From positions 1-5,618 of the forward strand of contig JAGHVP010000210.1 of assembly GCA_018064305.1 (NCBI GenBank): a DNA stretch of 5,618 nt. The letters are read 5' to 3'. Shown here piece after piece: positions 1 to 5,618 of the stretch. Numbering within the stretch: position 1 is the stretch's first letter; each line of letters starts with the position of its first letter. The position numbers and the translations under genes are program-made. This DNA comes from Candidatus Equibacterium intestinale. Lineage in GTDB: Bacteria; Bacteroidota; Bacteroidia; Bacteroidales; UBA932. The notes beneath the pieces are model-generated. The model was not told the DNA's origin and ran no database searches. It saw only the letters and a list, made by a program, of their open reading frames with translations.

Positions 1-2572
1 ATTCTTTAATTGATGGTCCTAGATCTGATTCTTTATCGTTGTGATTCTTCCCCTTGCGGCGCCTGCCGCTTTCGCCATAGCCGTAACCGTAGCCATAACC
101 AAACCCATAGGTCTTGTCGCTTCCATATCCAAATTTGTGGCCGTAGCCGTAACCGTATCCGTAGCCGTAGCCGTAGCCCTTGCCGTAGCCGTAGTAGTAT
201 TTGCTTGAAGTGTAGTCTACGTCGTTAAGCACTATGTTCACGTTCTTTATAGGCTTGCTCTGGTTGTCGGTAACCTCCTCGAATTCGTCAAGTATCCTGA
301 GGCTGGTTACACCCGACCTCACCACATAGATGGTAGAGTCGGCAAACGGGTTGATGAACGACGATTCTGCCACAGGCAGGTAGGGCGCCGAGTCTATAAT
401 GACATAGTCATACCTGCTGCGGTAGTAGCCTAATATCTCTTCGAGATTGCACTTTGCAATCAGCTCCATGGGGTTGGGGGGCACGGGACCGGCGAATATC
501 ACGCTCAGGCCGGGATACTTGGTGCTCTGTACAGGCAGTTTGTCGAGGTCTGTGGTCTTGCCCAGCATATAGCCCACCATTGTGCCGGTGGCATGGGTGC
601 TCTCTTCGGTGAATATGGTGCGGAGTATGGGCTTGCGGATATCAAGGCCTATAATCAGCACTTTCTTGCCAAGGCGCGACAGCGATACCGCCAGGTTCGA
701 TGCCACAAACGACTTGCCTTCGCCGGGGAGCGAAGATGTCACCTGGAACACTTTAGAGTCGGGCATATACTTGAGGTTGGCCCTGAGCATGCCGAACGAT
801 TCAGAGCAGCTGTCGCGTCCGCCGGGGGCTATGCCGCCCTCTGTCTTTCCTTCCTTATGTGCGATTGTTGCAATCACGGGAGTGTCGGTGCGGCTGGTGA
901 TGTCGCTCTTGGTCTCTACCGTGGTGCGCAGAGTCATCCTGAGCCATACCAGTGCCGGAGGGATGCAGAGGCCCAGCAGCAGGGCAAGCAGGTATATCTT
1001 CGATTTCTGGGGAGAAAGCGGTGCATTCGACCCGAAGGCAGGCTCCAGCACCCTGAAGTTGTCTGACTGAGCACACATTGTGATCTGGGTCTCTTCTTTC
1101 TTCTGCTGCAGCATCGTATAGATAGGCTCTATCACATCCAGCTTGCGGTTCATCTGCTGCATCTTCAGCTCCTGGGTAGGCATGTTAGAGAGGCGGCTCT
1201 TGCCCGTAGAGATATTGCGCTGCACCTCGCGCTGCTTGGTGCGGTACACATTCATGAGGTTGTCTACAGTGGCTTCAATACTACCCTTCTGCACGTCGAG
1301 CTGCGAGTTGATGGTAAGCACTCGCGGGTTGGTCTCGCTTGAGTTGGCCACCATCCTTTCGCGCTCCAGCACCAGCAGGTTGTAGTTGGATATTATACCG
1401 TTAAGGCCCGGGTCGCTCACTCCCACATTTGCAGGAATCGAGTTGTAAGACCCTATGCTCTGGTCTTGCAGGCACTCTTTCACCATCTGCAGCACCTGCA
1501 GCTGGAATGTAACCTCTTCAAGTTTCTCCTGGTTTTTCTGGTCTACAGAAAGGGCGAGCTGCGACTGCGAGGAAATATCTACCAGTGCATTGTTGGAGCG
1601 GTATGTCTGGTAGGTGGATTCGGCATTGCCAAGCTCGCTCGAAAGTTCTGCCAGACGGCCGTCTATGAACTCGAGGGCACGCTTGCCTGCCTGGTTAGAG
1701 TAGTCGTGTGCCTCCAGGTTTGTGGCCAGCACAAGTGTGTTGAGGATATCGCGGGCACGTGCCGGGCAGTTGTCGGTGATGCTCAGAATCACCACATCGC
1801 CCAGATTATACGACGAGCGTGACGACTTCTGCACATCGGCAGTGAGCCTCTTGACAAGGCCCTGCGCCATGTTGTGGGCAGGAGTCCATGTAGCCATATA
1901 GTCACGTCCTTCCTTCATACTTTCGGGTTTGGTGAGTGAAAGGCACAGGGTGGCTCCGTCGAGGACTATGTTAGAGCCGTATGCACGGGCAGTATTCTCT
2001 TTGGGGAGTGTCTGACCGTTTACACTGAACTTGCGCACCAGGAAGGTAGTGTCGCTCACATGGCGGAACCTGATAGAGTATCTGGTCACCGCCTGCTTTT
2101 CAAGCGAAGGGTCGTTGTACACCAGCGATGCTGCAAACGGCTGGTTGCCGTAATACTCCTGCTGCTTGAATCCGGCATATTTGTCAAGCGCCTCCACCCT
2201 TGCTGCCACAGGGGCTCCGTAGCTGAAATAGCGGCTGTTCAGCCCCAGGCTCTCCACCACCTTGGTCATCATAGAGGGACTCTTGAGTATGAACACTTCG
2301 TTGTCTATCCGCTTGGCGGTGGTGTTGCCACCTGTAAGTTCCTGAATCACACGCAGCTCAGAGCTTACCTCTGAGTTTTTGTTGAGCATTATCCAGGTAG
2401 ACTGCTGATACATGGGGGTCTGCATCCTTACATACACGAATGCTATCAGAAGGGCCGCCAGCACCGACAGGATAATCCATCCGCGCAGGCGCCACACGAA
2501 GTCTATGACATCGCGGTAAGAGATGCTGCCGTCGTTGGCAGGGTTGTATTGCTGTTTTGAGTTGTTTTCCAT
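1..2572 (-). CDS. wzc: Wzc-type polysaccharide co-polymerase with BY-family tyrosine kinase domain (3' end outside window)
   Basis: I translated this frame by hand: 857 codons run from the ATG at 2572 to the window edge with no stop, so the C-terminus is missing. An in-frame TAA lies four codons upstream of the ATG. Layout: Wzz-type N-terminus with a first membrane helix near residues 31-48, a long periplasmic region with coiled-coil character around 300-500, a GNVR-like stretch from about 464 (MPTQELKMQQMNRKLD), and a second helix near 526-544. A cytoplasmic kinase domain follows, with Walker A SSLPGEGKS (Lys620), Walker A' LIIGLDIRKP (Asp644), the family motif PPNPMEL (698-704) and Walker B YVIIDSAP (Asp727). 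A tail of 16 tyrosines spans 792-832, then a basic, charged end. In the family, this inner-membrane protein controls polymer length and export with Wza and autophosphorylates its tail. Oddities are Gly642 where enterobacterial Wzc has the first Walker A' Asp, and Gly594 in the E-x2-R-x2-R motif. Family assignment is firm; the polymer is unknown. Confidence 0.95.
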   Translation of the reverse strand, partial: MENNSKQQYNPANDGSISYRDVIDFVWRLRGWIILSVLAALLIAFVYVRMQTPMYQQSTWIMLNKNSEVSSELRVIQELTGGNTTAKRIDNEVFILKSPSMMTKVVESLGLNSRYFSYGAPVAARVEALDKYAGFKQQEYYGNQPFAASLVYNDPSLEKQAVTRYSIRFRHVSDTTFLVRKFSVNGQTLPKENTARAYGSNIVLDGATLCLSLTKPESMKEGRDYMATWTPAHNMAQGLVKRLTADVQKSSRSSYNLGDVVILSITDNCPARARDILNTLVLATNLEAHDYSNQAGKRALEFIDGRLAELSSELGNAESTYQTYRSNNALVDISSQSQLALSVDQKNQEKLEEVTFQLQVLQMVKECLQDQSIGSYNSIPANVGVSDPGLNGIISNYNLLVLERERMVANSSETNPRVLTINSQLDVQKGSIEATVDNLMNVYRTKQREVQRNISTGKSRLSNMPTQELKMQQMNRKLDVIEPIYTMLQQKKEETQITMCAQSDNFRVLEPAFGSNAPLSPQKSKIYLLALLLGLCIPPALVWLRMTLRTTVETKSDITSRTDTPVIATIAHKEGKTEGGIAPGGRDSCSESFGMLRANLKYMPDSKVFQVTSSLPGEGKSFVASNLAVSLSRLGKKVLIIGLDIRKPILRTIFTEESTHATGTMVGYMLGKTTDLDKLPVQSTKYPGLSVIFAGPVPPNPMELIAKCNLEEILGYYRSRYDYVIIDSAPYLPVAESSFINPFADSTIYVVRSGVTSLRILDEFEEVTDNQSKPIKNVNIVLNDVDYTSSKYYYGYGKGYGYGYGYGYGYGHKFGYGSDKTYGFGYGYGYGYGESGRRRKGKNHNDKESDLGPSIKE
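77..199 (-). repeat. In-frame hexanucleotide repeats encoding the Tyr/Gly tail of the kinase
   Basis: On the plus strand this stretch is largely repeated CCGTAG, CCGTAA and CCATAG hexamers. On the coding strand they read as alternating Gly and Tyr codons. Residues 792-832 of the kinase carry 16 tyrosines, including an unbroken GYGYGYGYGYGYG run at 799-811 and GYGYGYGYG at 825-833, separated by a HKFGYGSDKTYGFG linker. The tyrosine cluster at the C-terminus is the autophosphorylation region in Wzc-type kinases. Because the repeat unit is six bases, gain or loss of a unit adds or removes one Gly-Tyr pair without breaking the frame. Confidence 0.9.
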
Positions 2573-2585
2573 AATATGCTTTTAC

Positions 2586-2613
2586 TTTTTGCTCACTGTT
2601 TTTTGCTCACTGT
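2586..2613. repeat. 14-bp perfect tandem duplication across the export-gene stop codon
   Basis: The plus-strand unit TTTTTGCTCACTGT occurs twice head to tail, at 2586-2599 and 2600-2613. On the coding strand it covers the last codons and TGA stop of the Wza-like gene. With both copies the protein ends SLTVSKKQ. Removing one copy would give SLTVSKK followed by TAA nine bases before the kinase ATG, against the present 20-nt gap. The duplication therefore probably arose recently and lengthened the spacer. Confidence 0.85.
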
Positions 2614-3393
2614 CAATGATATGATGGCGCTGGCTATGGCCAGGACTGATGTCACGCTCGAGAGGGCTGTGGTCCACACACCCAGCGAGTTGGTGGCTGT
2701 AGCCACACGGCCGGGAGAGGGCGGTATGTAAAGGATGTCGTTCTGCTGCAGGAAGAAGTAGGGCGAATCTAGCAGGTGGCTGCTCTTGAGGTCCACTTCG
2801 TAGTGCTCTATGCGGCCCTTCTCTTCGCGGAGCAGTATTATGCCTTCGCGCTCGGCGGTGAGGTTAAGGTCACCGGCCCTGGATATTGCCTGCAGTATGT
2901 TCACTTTCTCAGACTCCATTGTGTAGGTGCCGGGATTTCTCACTTCGCCCAGCACTGTAATCTTGTAGTTGCGGAATGCCACATACACGATGGGGTCTTT
3001 CACATCCTTGCCTATTTCTTCGGTGAGGTATTCGGCCAGCTGGTTGCGGGTCATCCCCTCTACATGGATCTTGCCCAGGATGGGGAACTGGATGTCGCCG
3101 TAGGCATCTACTAGGTAGCCCAGGGTCGACTGCTCGGGGTTGTAGCTGCCGCCTGCACCTTGTGAAGGGTCTGAAAGGGTGAGGTTGTAGGGCGCCACCA
3201 CTGTCTTGTCGGGGCCTGTCACCACAATTGTAAGCTTGTCGTCTTTCTTGATTACTGCCTGGTAGGCGGTGGTGAGCTTCTGCAGCTGCGCCTGGTTTAT
3301 GTCCTGGAAGTAGAGAATCTTCTTGGGTGATGCGCAGCCCGCAGCCGCAGCAGCCACCACAAATGTCAGGACTAGGAGTTTGATGTGTTTCAT
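2593..3393 (-). CDS. wza: Wza-type polysaccharide export outer-membrane lipoprotein (Poly_export and SLBB)
   Basis: The 266-residue protein begins with a lipoprotein signal, MKHIK followed by a hydrophobic stretch and the lipobox AAGC, so the mature protein would start at lipid-modified Cys20. A Poly_export-like region covers about 44-137 (KKDDKLTIVV, then YGDIQFPILGKIHVEGMT). An SLBB-like domain begins near 145 (ITVLGEVRNPGTYTM) and leads to NDILYIPPSPG at 218-228. The end, about 238-262, is a hydrophobic helix beginning near Trp240. By analogy with E. coli Wza such a helix would line the outer-membrane pore. The protein is shorter than E. coli Wza (about 380 residues) and appears to have a single SLBB domain, as I recall for Bacteroidales members. 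I chose the ATG at 3393 because it places the signal peptide at the N-terminus. An in-frame ATG at 3459 would add 22 charged residues in front of it. The kinase starts 20 nt downstream, so the two are surely co-transcribed and probably work in one export complex. Confidence 0.93.
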   Translation of the reverse strand: MKHIKLLVLTFVVAAAAAGCASPKKILYFQDINQAQLQKLTTAYQAVIKKDDKLTIVVTGPDKTVVAPYNLTLSDPSQGAGGSYNPEQSTLGYLVDAYGDIQFPILGKIHVEGMTRNQLAEYLTEEIGKDVKDPIVYVAFRNYKITVLGEVRNPGTYTMESEKVNILQAISRAGDLNLTAEREGIILLREEKGRIEHYEVDLKSSHLLDSPYFFLQQNDILYIPPSPGRVATATNSLGVWTTALSSVTSVLAIASAIISLTVSKKQ

Positions 3394-3432
3394 ATTTTTA
3401 TCGTTTTTATCTGTTTTGTCTGTTTCTTTATG
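3394..3432 (-). promoter_or_regulatory. A-rich translation-initiation region of the export gene
   Basis: The roughly 40 bases before the export-gene ATG are, on the coding strand, almost all A with short imperfect repeats (ACAGACAAA, ACAGATAAAAA, CGATAAAAAT). There is no Shine-Dalgarno sequence. Bacteroidota commonly start translation from such A-rich, unstructured leaders, so this region probably recruits ribosomes. No internal promoter of TAnnTTTG type is visible here. The role is inferred from composition and position only. Confidence 0.4.
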
Positions 3433-3433
3433 T

Positions 3434-3561
3434 CCGGATTTTCCGTGCCGGGCCTTCATTTCTGCTCCGTACTTATGTGCCGTGCCTTTTTGCCGTTCTA
3501 CACCGGACCTTCGTGCCGGGCCTGTCTGCCGTTCTACCTTTCCTTTCTTGTGGCCCGTGCC
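3434..3561. repeat. Degenerate tandem repeats of about 32-37 bp spanning the dehydratase stop codon
   Basis: The plus-strand core GTGCCGKGCCT recurs at 3445-3455, 3477-3487 and 3513-3523, and a related GTGGCCCGTGCC lies at 3550-3561, giving spacings near 32, 36 and 37 bp. The second and third units also share TGCCGTTCTAC (3491-3501 and 3527-3537). Separately, CCGGA-N-CGTGCCGGGCC appears at 3434-3454 and 3503-3522. The array fills the intergenic region and runs into the last codons of the dehydratase. CCGG elements in two units could pair as short stems with 9-10-nt loops on the transcript. I see no U-tract terminator, so read-through into the export gene is expected. Confidence 0.6.
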
Positions 3562-5489
3562 GAGTCAAGCTTCTCGTATGCCGAGTGGCAGCTCCTGAAT
3601 TCAGGCACAATCTCTTTCATCTTTGCCACAATGGTCATGCGGTCTTTGGTCCTGCTTATCTCCAACAGCTCCTGCTCCTGGCGCAGTATCTCTTCGTAAG
3701 GATATTCGCGCACTGCAGCCACCCTGATCTTGGGGTGGGGCGTGGGCTTGGTGGCCTCCATGTCGCTAAGCACCTCTTCGTAAAGCTTCTCGCCGTCGCG
3801 CAGCCCGCTGAACACCACCTTCACACCCTTCGCGCCGCTGAGGCTTATCATACGGTTGGCCAGGTCAAGGATCTTCACCGGGGCGCCCATGTCAAACACG
3901 AATATCTCGCCTCCCTTGCCCATCGTGCCGGCCTCGAGCACCAGCTTGCAGGCCTCCGGTATCAGCATGAAGAAACGCACCATATCCTTGTGAGTGACGG
4001 TGACAGGGCCGCCACACTTTATCTGGTCCATGAAGATAGGTATCACAGAGCCGTTGGAGCCCAGCACATTGCCGAAGCGGGTGGTCACAAACTGAGTGAC
4101 ACCGCCCTCCTGCTGCACCTTCGCATTAAGCGCCTGGCAGTAGATTTCGCAGATACGCTTAGAGCAGCCCATCACATTTGCGGGGTTCACAGCCTTGTCG
4201 GTAGATATCATCACAAACTTCTCTGTGCCGTATTTCACTGCAAGGTCGGCAATGATGCGGGTGCCGGCCACATTGTTCTGCACTGCCACAGCGGGAAGGT
4301 CTTCCATCATGGGCACGTGCTTGTATGCTGCGGCATGGAACACGTACTGCGGGCGGTGTAACTTGAACACCTCTTCCATGAGGGGTTCGTTTGTGATGGA
4401 TGACACCAGAGTCTCTACCTCTACTGTGGGATAGTCGCGCTTCATTTCCAGACGCATGTCGTGCATGGGGGTTTCGGCCTGGTCCACTATCACAATCTCC
4501 TTAGGACCGAACTTGGCAATCTGGCGCACCATCTCAGAGCCTATCGATCCGGCACCGCCGGTAACCATAATGCTCTTCCCTTTGAGCATACGGCCTATGG
4601 CGTCCATATTGATCTGGATGGGCTCGCGTGGCAGAAGGTCCTCTACGCTCACCTCCTGCAGGAGGTTGTAGTTAAGGGGGCTCTTCCCATCCCAGACAAG
4701 AGTCTGCGGCACCACCATGATCTTGATATTCTCATCAATCAGCCTCCCGATCATCTTCTGGTTGTTGTTCACAAAGTTGCCGTATGCCATAGGGCTGACA
4801 AAGATTTTCTTGATCTTATCCTTATGAATCAAGTTCCAGAGATTCTGGTCGTCGGGGGCGTAGACGGGGGCGCTCATAAGGGTATGTCCCACCATGTCCT
4901 GGATGTCGGTAACAAACGCCACCACCTTGTACTGTTGAGGACGCTGGTCGCGGATACTCTTGGCAATTGCCATACCGCCCTCCTTTGCACCGAACACAAG
5001 TACATTTTCAAGCTTCACCGTTTTGGTGTCGGTGGTGTCGAAGAGCACTTTTATGATCACCCTCAGAAGTGACATTCCTATGATGGCTATCATCGAGCCA
5101 ATAGCAAGGTCGTGAGCCGAAACTGCCGCAAGGACATTGTCGGTACGGAGACTCCATCTAAGCAGCTGCACAAGAGCCGAGCCTGCAAACACCGCACACG
5201 CCACACGCCACAGATCAACGAAAGACGAATATCTGATGATGCCTCTGTATGTGTGGAATACCTTGAAGAAGACCATGTAGCAGGCCAGGTAGATTGCCAG
5301 TGACCATAAGAAATGGATGAACTGGTCGCCCTGATTGAACCAGCCTGTATTGAAAACATGGGCCAGAATAAGGCTGGCCGCTACTATGAAGCTGTCGACG
5401 ATAAGTACGCACCAATACGGGAAAACCTTCTTACCGAAGTACCTTGCAAAAAATCCTGATGATGCTTTTTTATGTTCTGTGTCCTGCAT
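3534..5489 (-). CDS. Membrane-bound nucleotide-sugar 4,6-dehydratase (CapD/PglF/WbpM family polysaccharide biosynthesis protein)
   Basis: This 651-residue protein has the full long-form layout of the family. Four membrane helices lie near residues 23-45, 58-77, 90-112 and 127-149. A first Rossmann-like domain starts near 161 (VLVFGAKEGG), and an extended SDR catalytic domain starts near 304. Visible motifs are the nucleotide-binding TGGAGSIG at 310-317, HAAAYKHVP at 385-393, STDKAVNPANVMG at 429-441 and RFGNVLGSNGSV at 471-482. The usual YxxxK is MxxxK (Met440, Lys444), the Ser-Met-Lys arrangement known for long WbpM-type enzymes. Relatives convert UDP-GlcNAc to a 4-keto-6-deoxy sugar at the inner membrane, a step toward QuiNAc, FucNAc or bacillosamine-type sugars. 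The exact substrate cannot be read here. I chose the ATG at 5489 because a longer reading from TTG at 5558 would begin inside the promoter element and run through the G tract. It is the first gene of the operon, with 140 bp before the export gene. Confidence 0.94.
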   Translation of the reverse strand: MQDTEHKKASSGFFARYFGKKVFPYWCVLIVDSFIVAASLILAHVFNTGWFNQGDQFIHFLWSLAIYLACYMVFFKVFHTYRGIIRYSSFVDLWRVACAVFAGSALVQLLRWSLRTDNVLAAVSAHDLAIGSMIAIIGMSLLRVIIKVLFDTTDTKTVKLENVLVFGAKEGGMAIAKSIRDQRPQQYKVVAFVTDIQDMVGHTLMSAPVYAPDDQNLWNLIHKDKIKKIFVSPMAYGNFVNNNQKMIGRLIDENIKIMVVPQTLVWDGKSPLNYNLLQEVSVEDLLPREPIQINMDAIGRMLKGKSIMVTGGAGSIGSEMVRQIAKFGPKEIVIVDQAETPMHDMRLEMKRDYPTVEVETLVSSITNEPLMEEVFKLHRPQYVFHAAAYKHVPMMEDLPAVAVQNNVAGTRIIADLAVKYGTEKFVMISTDKAVNPANVMGCSKRICEIYCQALNAKVQQEGGVTQFVTTRFGNVLGSNGSVIPIFMDQIKCGGPVTVTHKDMVRFFMLIPEACKLVLEAGTMGKGGEIFVFDMGAPVKILDLANRMISLSGAKGVKVVFSGLRDGEKLYEEVLSDMEATKPTPHPKIRVAAVREYPYEEILRQEQELLEISRTKDRMTIVAKMKEIVPEFRSCHSAYEKLDSARATRKER

Positions 5490-5550
5490 TGTGTTGATTA
5501 TTAGGTATTTACACCCCCCCCCCGAAAAAATTTCGGCAACACCTCTAAAT
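5490..5550 (-). promoter_or_regulatory. Putative structured 5' leader of the operon
   Basis: Between the predicted transcription start (about 5549-5551) and the dehydratase ATG, the coding strand can fold. CCGAAA and TTTCGG form a six-pair stem with a three-base loop at 5522-5536. Directly before it, GTGTTG (5542-5537) is perfectly complementary to CAACAC (5496-5491), which ends two bases before the ATG. The second pairing would enclose the hairpin and the G10 tract and bring a helix next to the start codon. No Shine-Dalgarno site is present. The fold is by eye, and any regulatory role is inference. Confidence 0.4.
5514..5523. repeat. Homopolymer tract of ten C (G10 in the transcript leader)
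   Basis: Ten consecutive C on the plus strand sit 25 bp upstream of the dehydratase start codon, overlapping one arm of the leader hairpin. Such tracts change length by slipped-strand mispairing. Here the tract is untranslated, so a length change would affect the leader's structure or spacing and not the reading frame. Homopolymers of this length are also prone to sequencing and assembly length error. Confidence 0.9.
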
Positions 5551-5555
5551 TCTTT

Positions 5556-5587
5556 CAAAGTTAATCAAAATTAATCACTTCACCAAA
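5556..5587 (-). promoter_or_regulatory. Bacteroides-type sigma-ABfr promoter for the operon
   Basis: On the coding strand TTTG (5587-5584) is followed by a 20-bp gap and TAACTTTG (5563-5556), which matches the Bacteroidota consensus of a TTTG element near -33 and TAnnTTTG near -7. Transcription would start near 5549-5551, leaving a leader of about 60 nt. The position directly upstream of the first gene supports the call. A second TAATTTTG at 5573-5566 also fits the -7 consensus but has no TTTG at the right distance. Confidence 0.65.
5561..5577. promoter_or_regulatory. Direct repeat TTAATCA within the promoter spacer (possible operator)
   Basis: TTAATCA occurs at 5561-5567 and 5571-5577 on the plus strand, exactly 10 bp apart and so on the same face of the helix, and overlaps the -7 element and the gap between promoter elements. 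The same stretch contains the inverted pair TTAAT and ATTAA around CAAA. A regulator bound here would block or assist RNA polymerase. The sequence is A/T-rich, so chance similarity is a real possibility. Confidence 0.25.
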
Positions 5588-5618
5588 GTTTGTTGCACAA
5601 TAATCCACTACCATGTAT

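Noticed and set aside
10..228. Plus-strand open frame encoding an Arg/Ser-rich peptide
   Set aside because: It is the reverse-strand reading of the Gly-Tyr repeats in the kinase tail. The repetitive composition explains the open frame.
2595..2608. A6 run before the export-gene stop as a programmed frameshift site
   Set aside because: The heptamer is not in the X-XXY-YYZ register, and a -1 shift would only add a few residues (TVSKK) before the next stop. The tandem duplication explains the pattern better.
3394..3459. Start of the export protein at the ATG at 3459, adding 22 charged residues
   Set aside because: It would bury the lipoprotein signal and lipobox behind a Lys/Asp-rich leader. 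The ATG at 3393 gives a standard lipoprotein signal peptide.
3434..3533. Rho-independent terminator between the dehydratase and export genes
   Set aside because: The possible stems are only about four pairs and no U-tract follows on the coding strand.
3477..4361. A 294-codon open frame on the plus strand, rich in His, Ala and Leu
   Set aside because: It lies almost wholly antisense to the dehydratase, whose motifs are unmistakable, and shows no recognisable domain. Its composition mirrors the codon use of the opposite strand.
5490..5558. N-terminal extension of the dehydratase from a TTG at 5558, reading through the G tract as Gly-Gly-Gly
   Set aside because: The TTG falls inside the predicted -7 element, so it would not be in the transcript. 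The ATG at 5489 gives the family's usual N-terminus before the first membrane helix.
5491..5610. Inverted repeat flanking the promoter (5491-5502 against 5599-5610), suggesting an invertible promoter as in Bacteroides capsule loci
   Set aside because: Only seven consecutive bases match perfectly and 9 of 12 overall. Known invertible promoters have longer, cleaner repeats. The sequence beyond 5618 would be needed to exclude one further out.

Overview
The window looks like the start of a capsule or exopolysaccharide operon from a Bacteroidota genome, most likely order Bacteroidales. The evidence is the gene set and order, a promoter of Bacteroides type (TTTG, 20-bp gap, TAnnTTTG), start codons preceded by A/T-rich sequence instead of Shine-Dalgarno sites, and a Wzc-type kinase with a Gly-Tyr tail. 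Genus cannot be fixed from the sequence. The moderate to high G+C for the order would fit a Muribaculaceae-like or related gut lineage, but that is a guess.

All genes are on the minus strand, so the operon reads from high to low coordinates. About 5490-5618 is the upstream region, with a promoter near 5556-5587 and a roughly 60-nt leader containing a run of ten G and possible RNA stems. A membrane-bound nucleotide-sugar 4,6-dehydratase (CapD/PglF/WbpM type) follows at 5489-3534. Next is a 140-bp spacer full of degenerate repeats (3394-3533), then a Wza-type outer-membrane polysaccharide export lipoprotein (3393-2593). After a 20-nt gap comes a Wzc-type chain-length regulator and BY-family tyrosine kinase (2572 to beyond position 1). 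The kinase is complete at its N-terminus but its stop codon lies outside the window. No gap exceeds 140 bp, and I see no RNA gene, transposon or CRISPR array.

Together the genes form a coherent unit. The dehydratase would make a 4-keto-6-deoxy UDP-sugar precursor of the repeat unit. The Wzc-like kinase in the inner membrane and the Wza-like lipoprotein in the outer membrane would form the polymer export machine, whose activity is controlled by cycles of phosphorylation on the kinase's tyrosine tail. Glycosyltransferases, flippase and polymerase are not here and would be expected downstream, beyond position 1.

I found no clearly new system. The points most worth a second look are in-frame hexanucleotide repeats encoding the kinase's tyrosine tail, the G10 tract and foldable leader, a 14-bp tandem duplication that rewrote the end of the export gene, the repeats spanning the dehydratase stop codon, and an Arg-to-Gly change in the kinase's likely ring-forming motif.
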